From: Sedimentisphaerales bacterium
GTDB taxonomy: Bacteria; Planctomycetota; Phycisphaerae; Sedimentisphaerales; Anaerohalosphaeraceae
Reading direction: 5' to 3'
Assembly (NCBI GenBank): GCA_028282905.1
Contig: JANQGW010000216.1
Span: forward strand, 1-32,180
Length of the DNA: 32,180 nucleotides
Position 1 is the stretch's first letter. Every line of letters begins with the position of its first letter. Below, in pieces: positions 24,452 to 32,180 of this stretch. The notes beneath the pieces were generated by a model, which did no database searches, was not told where the DNA came from, and saw only the letters and a program-made list of their open reading frames with translations. The translations under genes were made by a program, and so were the position numbers.

Positions 24452-25675
24452 CTATTTTGTTTGGAACAGGTTGGCTTCTGCTGCTTTTCCGGTGACTTTC
24501 AGGACGACGACACCGTGCTTAGGAACGGAAAAGCTCAGTTTATCCGAAGATGCGATTTCCAGATTCTTGTGCGCCCAGAGATCGCGAATTTTGAGTTTTG
24601 CAGATGGATTCAGACCGATTTCAGCCGGCGTAAAGGCAACATCGGCGGCCTTATTTGAGCGATTGAGCAAGGCGACGGCAATCTGGCCGGAATCAGCTTT
24701 TTTAAGCGGCTTGGCCCAAAGTTCCAAGTCGCCGTCATCACGCAGGCGGCGGGCCTGATAGACCAGCGGATCCTGGTTGAGAGCAATCACCTCTTTGTTG
24801 GTTAAAATTTCAAGTGTTTCTTTGGACATTGTTCGCAGGTCATTGCCGGCCAGCAGCGGCGAGTTCATCATGCACCACATTGAGAAATGCGCCTTGTCTT
24901 CTTCATAGGTCATGCCGCGGCCGACCTGCAGCATATCCATATCATTCACGTGACCGGGACCTGCGTGCTTCCACAGATCTGCGTTCAAGTCGATAATGTG
25001 GGTGATTGAACCGAATTTGGCGGCGATGTCACCGGAGACACGCCACGAGTCAGCAATCGGAATGACCCATTCGCCCGGGAATTTCCAGCGGCAGACGTTA
25101 AAGACGACATCGGGGCGAATTTCACGAACCATTTGGCTCAGTTCAGTGTATCGCTTCTGCTCATTCATCTTGAGCCATTCGCCGCCGCACCAGTCGATTT
25201 TGATAAAGTCATAGCCCCACTCGTCGAGCATCATGACTAAGTCCTGCTGCTCGTGCTGATAGAGACCGACGCCGAAGCCGAGGGGGTCTTTGTCCCATTT
25301 GCTGGCACAGGTGTCTTTGCCCGCATCCGAGTAGATACCCGCTTTCAGGCCTTTGGAGTGAATGTGATCGGCGACAGCTTTCATGCCGCCAGGGAATTTT
25401 TCCGGGTGCGAAAACAGAACGCCGTCTTTGTCACGACCGCCGAAGTAACCATCGTCGATATTAATATACTGATAGCCGGCTTCTTTCATGCCGTTAGTGG
25501 ACATTGCGTCGGCCTGTTCACAAATCATTTTCTCGTTGATATTGATACGGAAATTGTTCCAACTGCTCCAGCCCATAATCGGTGTCTGGGGGCGCGGGGA
25601 TTCGGCGGCATTACAGCCGGACAGAATTACCGGTGAAACGGCAAGTAAGATCATTGTATTCATTATTCGTGTCAT
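24452..25675 (-). CDS. GH27 alpha-galactosidase lipoprotein
   Basis: A 407-residue retaining alpha-galactosidase (or alpha-N-acetylgalactosaminidase) of GH27. The lipobox VILSGC after MTRIMNTMILLAVSP makes it a surface or periplasmic lipoprotein. Barrel motifs are PIMGWSSWNNF, YINIDDGYFGGRD, GLKAGIYSDAG, YDFIKIDWCGG with nucleophile D161 and SWRVSGDI with acid/base D216. GHVNDMDMLQVG and FSMWCMMNSPLLAGNDLR follow. A short beta domain closes the chain (about 305-407). The ATG at 25675 is preferred over 25681 because AGGAG lies seven bases before it. It is first in a two-gene unit with GH20. Galactose versus GalNAc cannot be settled by eye; the pairing with a hexosaminidase leaves both possible. 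Confidence 0.94.
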   Translation of the reverse strand: MTRIMNTMILLAVSPVILSGCNAAESPRPQTPIMGWSSWNNFRININEKMICEQADAMSTNGMKEAGYQYINIDDGYFGGRDKDGVLFSHPEKFPGGMKAVADHIHSKGLKAGIYSDAGKDTCASKWDKDPLGFGVGLYQHEQQDLVMMLDEWGYDFIKIDWCGGEWLKMNEQKRYTELSQMVREIRPDVVFNVCRWKFPGEWVIPIADSWRVSGDIAAKFGSITHIIDLNADLWKHAGPGHVNDMDMLQVGRGMTYEEDKAHFSMWCMMNSPLLAGNDLRTMSKETLEILTNKEVIALNQDPLVYQARRLRDDGDLELWAKPLKKADSGQIAVALLNRSNKAADVAFTPAEIGLNPSAKLKIRDLWAHKNLEIASSDKLSFSVPKHGVVVLKVTGKAAEANLFQTK

Positions 25676-25737
25676 TGTCATTCTCCTGTAATAGCGTCTA
25701 TTCTATTTTTTCAGCACATGATTACGATGCTGTGTGA

Positions 25738-25766
25738 ATCGTAGCGGGAAATATCTCATGAATCAA
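25738..25766 (-). promoter_or_regulatory. Possible promoter for the GH27-GH20 unit with nearby dyad
   Basis: Minus strand: TTGATT (25761-25766), 17-base spacer, TACGAT (25738-25743), four of six matches each. The predicted start falls in the imperfect dyad CAGCA...TGCTG (25712-25732), a possible operator. Confidence 0.35.
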
Positions 25767-25802
25767 GCAGAAAAAATCCTAAGTAAGCAGGCCTGAACAT
25801 GC

Positions 25803-25861
25803 GAAGCGCACAAACACCTCTTCGACAACAAATAACGTATTAAGTTGTCGTTTTTCGCTTC
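25803..25861. repeat. Nested hairpin between kbl and the GH27 gene
   Basis: An inner stem CGACAAC (25823-25829) / GTTGTCG (25844-25850), followed by TTTTT on the plus strand, is enclosed by GAAGCG (25803-25808) / CGCTTC (25856-25861). It lies 29 bases after the kbl stop and so is probably the end of that operon. The T-run, however, faces the opposite strand. Confidence 0.45.
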
Positions 25862-25889
25862 TGTTTAGAAATAACGAACTTTACAGCGG

Positions 25890-27080
25890 CTATTTCAAGA
25901 TGTTCAGCTCTTTGCCGACCTGTTGGAACTTTTCGACGGCCATGGCCAGATCGTCTTTGCTGTGTGCGGCGGAAATCTGAACACGGATGCGTGCCTGACC
26001 TTGCGGCACTACCGGATAGAAGAAGCCGATGACATAGATGCCCTCTTCGAGCAGGCGAGAGGCCATTTTCTGTGCCAATACCGCATCGCCGAGCATCACC
26101 GGGGTAATCGGGTGGTCTCCGGGCAGGACTTCCAGACCTGTTTCCTGAATCTTCTGACGGAAATAGGATGTATTGTCGTGGAGTTTGTCCAGCAACTCGC
26201 TCGATTCGGTCAGCATCTCCAGTGCCTTCAGAGACGCGGCAGCGATCGCCGGGGCGAGGGTATTAGAGAACAGATAAGGCCGACTTCGCTGACGCAGCAT
26301 GTCGATGATTTCCCTGCGGCCGGTGGTGAAGCCGCCGCTGGCGCCGCCGAGGGCCTTGCCGAAAGTGCCGGTGATGAGATCAACACGTCCCATGACATCG
26401 CGGTACTCCGGCGTTCCCTTGCCGGTTTTGCCGATAACGCCGGTAGAATGGCAATCGTCAATCATAACGAGGGCATCGTAACGATCGGCCAGGTCGCAAA
26501 TTTCATCGAGCTTGGCGATATAGCCGTCCATGGAGAAAACGCCGTCGGTAGCGATCAGCCGGAACCGAGCATCTTTAGCCTCTTTGAGCTTGGCTTCGAG
26601 ATCGGCCATGTCGCTGTTGGCATAGCGGTAGCGTTTGGCTTTGCACAGACGGATACCATCGATAATACTGGCGTGGTTTAGCTGGTCGCTAATGATGGCG
26701 TCATCCGGGCCGAGCAGTGTCTCAAACAGGCCACCGTTGGCGTCAAAGCAGGAACTGTAAAGAATGGTATCTTCGGTGCCGAGGAATTCGGCGACCTTTT
26801 GTTCCAACTGCTTGTGGATTTGCTGGGTGCCGCAGATAAAGCGAACCGATGACAGGCCGTAACCCCAGGTTTCGTAACTATCTCTGGCGGCCTTGATGAT
26901 TTCAGGATGATCGGACAGGCCAAGGTAGTTGTTGGCGCACATATTCAGGACTGAATCGCCGGTGGACACCTGAATCTGATTGCTTTGCGGGCTGGTGATA
27001 ATCCGTTCGGATTTGTACAGGCCGTCCTGTTCGATTTGTGTTAACTGCTCTGTCAGATAATTTTTCATTTCACCAAACAT
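25890..27080 (-). CDS. kbl: Glycine C-acetyltransferase (2-amino-3-ketobutyrate CoA ligase)
   Basis: Splits 2-amino-3-ketobutyrate with CoA into glycine and acetyl-CoA, the second step of threonine breakdown; cytoplasmic, with pyridoxal phosphate. The 396 residues match the alpha-oxoamine synthase family in length. Landmarks are [88 protein letters not shown] and the cofactor lysine K242 in [19 protein letters not shown] precedes ATG 27080. Other members of the family (biotin, heme, sphingolipid synthases) are unlikely because tdh is 18 bases upstream. It is last in the operon. Confidence 0.96.
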   Translation of the reverse strand: MFGEMKNYLTEQLTQIEQDGLYKSERIITSPQSNQIQVSTGDSVLNMCANNYLGLSDHPEIIKAARDSYETWGYGLSSVRFICGTQQIHKQLEQKVAEFLGTEDTILYSSCFDANGGLFETLLGPDDAIISDQLNHASIIDGIRLCKAKRYRYANSDMADLEAKLKEAKDARFRLIATDGVFSMDGYIAKLDEICDLADRYDALVMIDDCHSTGVIGKTGKGTPEYRDVMGRVDLITGTFGKALGGASGGFTTGRREIIDMLRQRSRPYLFSNTLAPAIAAASLKALEMLTESSELLDKLHDNTSYFRQKIQETGLEVLPGDHPITPVMLGDAVLAQKMASRLLEEGIYVIGFFYPVVPQGQARIRVQISAAHSKDDLAMAVEKFQQVGKELNILK

Positions 27081-27098
27081 TGCAACTGCCCTTTCTTA

Positions 27099-28130
27099 TC
27101 AGGAACCTTCGGTCCAGTCGAGAACCACTTTGCAGGCGCTGCCGGAACGCATCGCGGCAAAGCCCTTTTCATAATCGGTATAATGGAAACGATGGGTAAT
27201 CAGCGGCGAGATATCCAGACCGGACTGAATCAGCATCGTCACTTTGTACCACGTTTCATACATCAGGCGGCCGTAAATGCCCTTGACGGTCAAGCCGTTG
27301 AACACGATATAGTCCCAGTCGATTTCGGTCGGAGGCAAAATCCCCAAAAGCGCCATTTTTCCACCGTGGGCCATATTGGCGATCATGTCTTTGAGGGCCT
27401 GGGGGCTGCCGGACATTTCCATGCCGACATCGAAGCCCTCTTTCATGCCGAGTCGTTTCTGTGCATCTTCAATCGTTTCATTTCGAACATCGACGGTACA
27501 GGTCGCGCCGGCCACTTTAGCCAGTTCGAGACGGTCAGGATTGATATCTGTTACGACGACATGACGGGCACCCACTTGCTTGGCGACACCGGCTGCCATG
27601 CAGCCAATCGGCCCGGCACCGGTAATCAGCACGTCTTCGCCGATGACATTGAATGCCAGTGCAGTGTGGACAGCATTGCCCAGCGGGTCGAAACAGCTCA
27701 AAACGTCCAGCGGAATCGATTTGTCACAATACCAGACATTAGTCACCGGCACCGAAATATATTCGGCATAGGCCCCATTGCGATTGACGCCGATACCCTT
27801 GGGATCCTTGCACAAGTGCCGCCGTCCGGCCATGCAGTTGCGGCAATGGCCGCAGACAACGTGGCCTTCGGCGCTGACAATGTCACCAATCTTGAAGTCG
27901 TGAACGTTGTCACCCATTTCGACGATCTCGCCGACAAATTCGTGGCCGATGGTCATGGGCGTCTTAATAGTCTTTTGCGCCCACTGGTCCCAGTTGTAAA
28001 TATGGACATCCGTGCCGCAAATGGAGGTCTTTAGAACTTTAATCAGAATATCGTTGATGCCGATTTCCGGAACCGGCACATCTTCAAGCCAGAGGCCTTC
28101 TTTGGCTTCTTTTTTAACAAGTGCTTTCAT
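27099..28130 (-). CDS. tdh: L-threonine 3-dehydrogenase
   Basis: Oxidises L-threonine with NAD to 2-amino-3-ketobutyrate, which Kbl then cleaves. The 343 residues are of the zinc-dependent medium-chain dehydrogenase family. The start [20 protein letters not shown] is the family's. The catalytic zinc ligand region is SICGTDVH with C38, T40 and H43, as in the E. coli enzyme, and IGHEFVGEI gives the second ligand set. The structural zinc loop is [15 protein letters not shown], and the NAD fold follows ([21 protein letters not shown]). ATG 28130 is chosen because an upstream extension would run into the neighbouring gene and lacks the family start. It lies 18 bases before kbl; the two form a classic pair. 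Confidence 0.96.
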   Translation of the reverse strand: MKALVKKEAKEGLWLEDVPVPEIGINDILIKVLKTSICGTDVHIYNWDQWAQKTIKTPMTIGHEFVGEIVEMGDNVHDFKIGDIVSAEGHVVCGHCRNCMAGRRHLCKDPKGIGVNRNGAYAEYISVPVTNVWYCDKSIPLDVLSCFDPLGNAVHTALAFNVIGEDVLITGAGPIGCMAAGVAKQVGARHVVVTDINPDRLELAKVAGATCTVDVRNETIEDAQKRLGMKEGFDVGMEMSGSPQALKDMIANMAHGGKMALLGILPPTEIDWDYIVFNGLTVKGIYGRLMYETWYKVTMLIQSGLDISPLITHRFHYTDYEKGFAAMRSGSACKVVLDWTEGS

Positions 28131-28152
28131 GTCTCTTACCCCGTTTCTCAAA

Positions 28153-28821
28153 TCAAACAAACTGCAATTCACCAAAGTAATCCGGCCGATGGAAATCCGG
28201 CTGCTCTTCCGTGATCGGTGACCACGTTATCCAATGCGGATGCGAGCTTTCGTCGGCACATTTGTAGAAATTGGCCCGCCATGTGACGCCGGGGGCCGGG
28301 TTTGTAAACTCGGCAGTATCAGCAAAAATCTCAAACGGCAGACGGTATTCCAGCGTCCAGGCGGTCGGTTCGGCAATTTCGCCTTCGATCGGAGCCTGCA
28401 GTGAAGATGCAATTTCGATCTTCTTGCACTTCTCAATATCAATAAACCGGGTGCCTGTACGCGGGCCGTCATGGGTCTGCATAAGCGGAACACCGCAGCA
28501 ATTGATTTCCAGGTTGAAATAGGATGTGCCGTGGCCGGCATTCGGCGCAAAGAAAAACTCAACACAGCTATCCAGCCAGACATCGCCGTGGATCTGGGTC
28601 GCCGCGGCACGAACAAAGCGGTCCTGTACGCGAAAAATCACGTACAGGTTACCCGCATCGTATTGCAGTTTCACTTCCGTCGTCGGCTCATGATCCGTCT
28701 GAGTCGGCCAGTGAGACAGGCCGATTGTGGCGGGATCGACGCCCTGCCAGAACGGCTTGTCCCAGACCGCGTCAATCACAGCCGGAGCTGAACAGGCCTT
28801 GACGCTATATTGCTTTTTCAT
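28153..28821 (-). CDS. CBM9-like (family 9 carbohydrate-binding module) protein without signal peptide
   Basis: A 222-residue protein consisting of one CBM9-like beta-sandwich. Visible are the phrases [70 protein letters not shown] and [18 protein letters not shown] and PDYFGELQF follow near the end. These are typical of the carbohydrate-binding family 9-like proteins common in Planctomycetota and Bacteroidota. No signal peptide or lipobox is visible and three cysteines are present, so it may be cytoplasmic, which is odd for a glycan-binding domain. AAGGAAATAAC precedes the ATG. Nine bases separate it from the transporter gene, so they are coexpressed. Ligand unknown. Confidence 0.82.
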   Translation of the reverse strand: MKKQYSVKACSAPAVIDAVWDKPFWQGVDPATIGLSHWPTQTDHEPTTEVKLQYDAGNLYVIFRVQDRFVRAAATQIHGDVWLDSCVEFFFAPNAGHGTSYFNLEINCCGVPLMQTHDGPRTGTRFIDIEKCKKIEIASSLQAPIEGEIAEPTAWTLEYRLPFEIFADTAEFTNPAPGVTWRANFYKCADESSHPHWITWSPITEEQPDFHRPDYFGELQFV

Positions 28822-28830
28822 GTTATTTCC

Positions 28831-31101
28831 TTAATCGGCAGATGATTCTACACCGATCTTGTTGAACGATACAAACAGGCAAACTGTAGCAGCTAATGCT
28901 ACGCCGGCCAGAATAACACCCCACATCACATTGCCGTAAACAAAGTTACCCACGGCAAACAGGGACGAGTAAATGGCCACACAACCAAGGAAGACGCACA
29001 TTATCTGCATCGGGAGCTTCCAGTCACCGATAGCGTTTTTCTGGTCGATATCTTCACCATCGGCTTTGGCTTCCATAACCACCTTACGCCAGCCGGGGCC
29101 ACCCGGATGACACAGCTTGTAGAAGCTGCGAAGCGTTTTCTTGTCAGTCGGCTTTGTCACGAGCGTCGTAATAACCCAGACGATCGTCACAATGACAACG
29201 CACACCAGCAGTTTCACGGAGAACATCAGACCCGCTACAGATGGATGATAAATATAAATCTTGTCACCATCAACGACACCGGCAAATCCGACAGAAATTT
29301 CGTCGATTGTCTTTGCCGGTAAATCGCTTTTCGCATTACGTGCATTTACACGCTCCAGTTCCCATTGGTTCTGCTCGGTAAAGTAGCTTTCCAGACCAGC
29401 ACGCCAGCTTCCGTCAGCTTTGCTGACCAGAGCAAAAATTGATGATTCGGCTTTAAGCTGGCCAAGTTCCGCACTTCGGACATCATATGCCTGCCTCGCT
29501 GCATCACGGGCCGCATCGCTTTCCTTACGCGCTTGACGCCAATCTTTAACAAGTTCTTTAATCTCTGTTTTTTCAATCGTCCTGGCTTCTTCTTTCACGG
29601 TTTCATGCTGTGTGCTGACGCTCTTGGCCAGCTCAGCATCTTCAATGACATAGACGCGGTCCTGTACGGCACTGCTGCCGACATACCACTTCATAACACC
29701 TTCATCCTTAACCCAGAGAACGATACCGAATGCAATGATCGTCGCGGCAATCATCGCGACAATTTCGGTCCAGGCGTTAATCCGCCACCAGAACCATCGC
29801 ATAATATAGATGGCCCCAGTTCCCGCACCGCTCAGCAGCAGAATTTCAAACGCCTGGTTGGCATCTTCGAGGAAGAACAGAGCAAAGAACGCTGCGATAA
29901 GCATAAGTCCAATTGTACACAGACGCCCCACCCAAACCATTTCCTTTTCGGTTGCGGTCGGTTTCATAAAGCGTTTGTACCAGTCATTAACCACATAAGA
30001 TGAACCCCAGTTCAGATGCGTACCGATGGTGGACATATAGGCCGCGATAAGCGAGGCGACGACCAGTCCCAGCAACCCCGGGCCGAGCTTGGCAATCATG
30101 ACCGGATACGCAATGTCTTCCTTCAGATACGTCGGGTCGATACCGGGGAACTGACTCTTAATATCGGCCAATGAAGGATAACAAATAATGGACGCCAAAG
30201 CCACGATAATCCACGGCCACGGACGCATGGCATAGTGCATGAAGTTAAAGAACAAAGTTGCGCCAATGGCGTTCTTTTCGTCCTTGGCCGAGAGCATACG
30301 CTGGGCGATATAGCCGCCACCACCGGGTTCTGCGCCCGGATACCAGACCGACCACCACTGAACTGCGACCGGAATCAGCAACAGTGGCACCCATGCCAGC
30401 CAAGTTGAGAAATCGGGCATCCAACTCAATTTGCCAACCACATCCTGATGGGCCAGCAGTGCGCCCAAACCGCCAACTTCCGGCTGTTTGCAGGCGACAA
30501 TCGCCGCGTAAACAGCACCAAACATCGCAATGGAGTACTGGAAGAAGTCAGCCCAGATACAGCTTTTAATACCACCAGCGGTCGCATAGACAACTACACC
30601 AATCGAGCCTAACAGTACAGCCACCCACGGATCAACGTCAAAGATAACCTGACCGATCTTAATCGCCGCCAGTGTCACGGTTCCCATAATCAAACAGTTA
30701 AAGAAGATACCCAGATACAGTGAACGGAAGCCGCGGATGAATGCCGCACTTTTACCGCTGTATCGCAGTTCGTAGAATTCCAGGTCAGTCATGACTTTGG
30801 AACGCCGCCACAACTGGGCATAAATGAAGACGGTCACCATACCGGTGATGAGAAAAGCCCACCAGCCCCAGTTGGCCACGACACCGCCGCCACGAACCAT
30901 ACCGGTCACGAGGTTCGGCGTATCGCACGAAAAGGTACAGGCCACCATGGACACACCCAACAGCCACCACGGCATACTGCGGCCGCCCAGAAAGAAATCG
31001 GCCGAACTTTTCCCGGCCGCCCGTGAGACAATCAAGCCGATCATGATGACTGTCACCAGAAAGGCCCCAATAATGACCCAGTCAATTGGTGCTAACTGCA
31101 T
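28831..31101 (-). CDS. Sodium/solute symporter (SSS family) with large insertion
   Basis: A 756-residue inner-membrane sodium-coupled importer. The SSS core (residues about 1-460) has about twelve hydrophobic helices and family landmarks such as ADFFLGGRSMPWWLLGVSM, YATAGGIKS and PGAEPGGGGYIAQRM. The AAYMSTIGTHLNWGSSYVVND stretch corresponds to the sodium-site helix. Residues about 464-624 are an unusual extramembrane insert. Its first half is strongly helical and charged, with coiled-coil character (VKDWRQARKESDAARDAARQ), and its second half is mixed (GSWRAGLESYF, VGFAGVVDGDKIYIYHP). Three more hydrophobic helices (about 625-645, 690-710, 720-745) close the chain. Usual SSS proteins are 450-600 residues. 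AAGGAGAGTCGT supports the ATG. Substrate not deducible; operon partners suggest an amino acid or sugar. Confidence 0.9.
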   Translation of the reverse strand: MQLAPIDWVIIGAFLVTVIMIGLIVSRAAGKSSADFFLGGRSMPWWLLGVSMVACTFSCDTPNLVTGMVRGGGVVANWGWWAFLITGMVTVFIYAQLWRRSKVMTDLEFYELRYSGKSAAFIRGFRSLYLGIFFNCLIMGTVTLAAIKIGQVIFDVDPWVAVLLGSIGVVVYATAGGIKSCIWADFFQYSIAMFGAVYAAIVACKQPEVGGLGALLAHQDVVGKLSWMPDFSTWLAWVPLLLIPVAVQWWSVWYPGAEPGGGGYIAQRMLSAKDEKNAIGATLFFNFMHYAMRPWPWIIVALASIICYPSLADIKSQFPGIDPTYLKEDIAYPVMIAKLGPGLLGLVVASLIAAYMSTIGTHLNWGSSYVVNDWYKRFMKPTATEKEMVWVGRLCTIGLMLIAAFFALFFLEDANQAFEILLLSGAGTGAIYIMRWFWWRINAWTEIVAMIAATIIAFGIVLWVKDEGVMKWYVGSSAVQDRVYVIEDAELAKSVSTQHETVKEEARTIEKTEIKELVKDWRQARKESDAARDAARQAYDVRSAELGQLKAESSIFALVSKADGSWRAGLESYFTEQNQWELERVNARNAKSDLPAKTIDEISVGFAGVVDGDKIYIYHPSVAGLMFSVKLLVCVVIVTIVWVITTLVTKPTDKKTLRSFYKLCHPGGPGWRKVVMEAKADGEDIDQKNAIGDWKLPMQIMCVFLGCVAIYSSLFAVGNFVYGNVMWGVILAGVALAATVCLFVSFNKIGVESSAD

Positions 31102-31132
31102 ACGACTCTCCTTAAACTATGAGTTTCTATCA

Positions 31133-32053
31133 TTACTTATTTTTTGACGCAAAAAATTCGATGGTTTTTGCCAGACCTTCATCAAAGCTGGCCTCCGGCG
31201 CAAAACCGGTCGCGGTAATTTTTTCAATGCTTGCCTGTGAGTGCTTGACATCGCCGGCCCGTGTCGGGGCATAGCTGATTTCTGACGAAGAACCGGTCAG
31301 CTCAATAATTTTTTTGGCAATGTCATTAATCGTCTGGCGTTTGCCGTAAGCGACGTTATACACGCCGGTATGGGCTTCATTTTCAGCCAGATAGGCGTTG
31401 GCCGCCACGATATCCTTGACATAGATAAAGTCACGCGTCTGTTCGCCGTCACCAAAAATCGTAATCGGCTCGTTCCGCAATGCTTTGTGAATAAAGATCG
31501 GGATTGCGGCGGCGTATTGGCTGCCGGGATCCTGACGCGGGCCAAAGACGTTGAAATACCGCATACAGGCTGTTTTCAAGAGGCCTTCGCCGACAAAAAT
31601 ATCACAATAGTACTCGCCGTCCAGCTTGGTAACGGCATACGGGCTTTTCGGCTCGGGAATCATCGTTTCCAGCTTGGGAACGGTGGGATTGTCGCCGTAA
31701 TTGGCCGCTGAACTGCTGAAACAGAGCTTTTTGACGCCCGCTTCAGCCGCTTCCTGCAGAACATTGAGCGTGCCCTGTGTATTGATTTCAACACATTCAA
31801 TCGGCTTTTCCATGGATTCGGGAACGCTGATCATAGCACCGAGGTGGAAGACATAATCGACATCTTTCACCGCGGCTTTCACCGCCTGGCGATCCGTAAT
31901 CGAGCCTTCCATAAATTCGACATCAAACCCGGTCAGATTTTCGCGGTAGCCGGTCCGGAGGTTGTCCAGTACCCGCACCTGAGCCTTGGTATTATAATGT
32001 TCAACGATGTGGCTGCCGATGAAACCGGCGCCGCCTGTTACTAATACTCGCAT
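31133..32053 (-). CDS. NAD-dependent UDP-sugar epimerase (UDP-glucose/UDP-GlcNAc 4-epimerase-like)
   Basis: A 306-residue extended short-chain dehydrogenase. The NAD-binding TGGAGFIGSH (G7-x2-G10-x2-G13) opens the protein. The catalytic triad is S114 or S115 (FSSSAANYG) with Y139 and K143 (YAVTK). RYFNVFGPRQDP and FGDGEQTRDFIYVKDI are typical of the sugar-nucleotide epimerase branch. HLGAMISVPESMEKP resembles UDP-GlcNAc 4-epimerases of the WbpP/Gne type as well as GalE, so the sugar is uncertain. It links the catabolic operon to galactose or amino-sugar interconversion. It is 31 bases before the transporter gene and 14 after the partial gene. The start ATG 32053 begins directly at MRVLVTGGAG, as in homologues. 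Confidence 0.88.
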   Translation of the reverse strand: MRVLVTGGAGFIGSHIVEHYNTKAQVRVLDNLRTGYRENLTGFDVEFMEGSITDRQAVKAAVKDVDYVFHLGAMISVPESMEKPIECVEINTQGTLNVLQEAAEAGVKKLCFSSSAANYGDNPTVPKLETMIPEPKSPYAVTKLDGEYYCDIFVGEGLLKTACMRYFNVFGPRQDPGSQYAAAIPIFIHKALRNEPITIFGDGEQTRDFIYVKDIVAANAYLAENEAHTGVYNVAYGKRQTINDIAKKIIELTGSSSEISYAPTRAGDVKHSQASIEKITATGFAPEASFDEGLAKTIEFFASKNK

Positions 32054-32067
32054 TGGTTTTCCTTAAC

Positions 32068-32180
32068 TTATTTCTGTGCATATCGCTTGACACACTGCTG
32101 CATTGCCTCTTCTTGGGCAGTGATGGATTGTACCAGCTTAAACTGCGTTCGGCAACGGTCCAGGTTGTGTCCTTCACGAT
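32068..32180 (-). CDS. C-terminal fragment of an unidentified gene (cut by window edge)
   Basis: Only 37 codons are inside the window, ending at TAA 32068-32070. The frame reads REGHNLDRCRTQFKLVQSIT, then AQEEAMQQCVKRYAQK, a charged, probably helical end. It is the only open frame here with ordinary protein composition, and it abuts the epimerase with a 14-base gap, so it probably belongs to the same operon. The family cannot be recognised from so little. Confidence 0.6.
   Translation of the reverse strand, partial: REGHNLDRCRTQFKLVQSITAQEEAMQQCVKRYAQK

Noticed and set aside
27183..28034. A 283-codon plus-strand open frame opposite tdh
   Set aside because: It is a long shadow of a strongly biased real gene; its composition is typical of antisense frames.

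Overview
The window looks like a chromosomal segment of a free-living, largely anaerobic, polysaccharide-degrading bacterium of the Planctomycetota, most likely class Phycisphaerae (Sedimentisphaerales-like). This is inferred from gene content, not from a marker gene. The pointers are two prepilin-type proteins ending in the H-X9-DG motif, with the phrase CNSNLKQWG / CKSNLRQWS after the helix. Other pointers are several secreted glycoside hydrolases, URO-D-like proteins beside them, many small lipoproteins, starts without Shine-Dalgarno sequences, and a PerR/rubrerythrin/rubredoxin oxygen-defence operon. There are no tRNA or rRNA genes, CRISPR arrays, insertion sequences or phage genes that I can see. 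The ordinary-looking genes are intact, and nothing suggests a recent island.

Layout. 1-573 (-) is the N-terminal part of carB with its own promoter, followed by a small lipoprotein (-). 1229-4658 (-) is a two-gene unit: a secreted GH36-type alpha-galactosidase-like enzyme and a URO-D/corrinoid-methyltransferase-fold protein. A divergent AraC-family regulator (+) faces it. 5877-10989 is a surface/envelope stretch: two paralogous pseudopilin-like proteins, two unknown lipoproteins and an EEP-family lipoprotein phosphodiesterase. 11229-12053 is a ZIP-family (ZupT-like) metal transporter. 12156-15248 (-) is an operon: perR, a rubredoxin-glutamate synthase-domain fusion, rubrerythrin and a metallophosphoesterase. 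Then come DAHP synthase (+), queE (-), a cold-shock protein (+), a Sel1-repeat protein (-) and glycogen phosphorylase (+).

22214-25675 (-) is a glycan-degrading pair, GH27 alpha-galactosidase lipoprotein then GH20 hexosaminidase. 25890 to the right edge (-) is a tightly packed operon whose 5' end lies outside the window. It encodes an unidentified C-terminus, a UDP-sugar epimerase, a sodium/solute symporter with a large extra loop, a CBM9-like protein without signal peptide, threonine dehydrogenase and 2-amino-3-ketobutyrate CoA ligase.

How it fits together. The three glycoside hydrolases would release galactose and N-acetylhexosamine from external glycans. Two of them (GH36 and GH20) share a recognisable accessory module at different places in the chain, which is the most interesting protein-level observation here. 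The PerR operon is a coherent peroxide-response unit with an unusual redox fusion. Tdh and Kbl together convert threonine to glycine and acetyl-CoA, and a transporter sits in the same operon. Promoter calls come from matching -35/-10 hexamers by eye and are predictions only.
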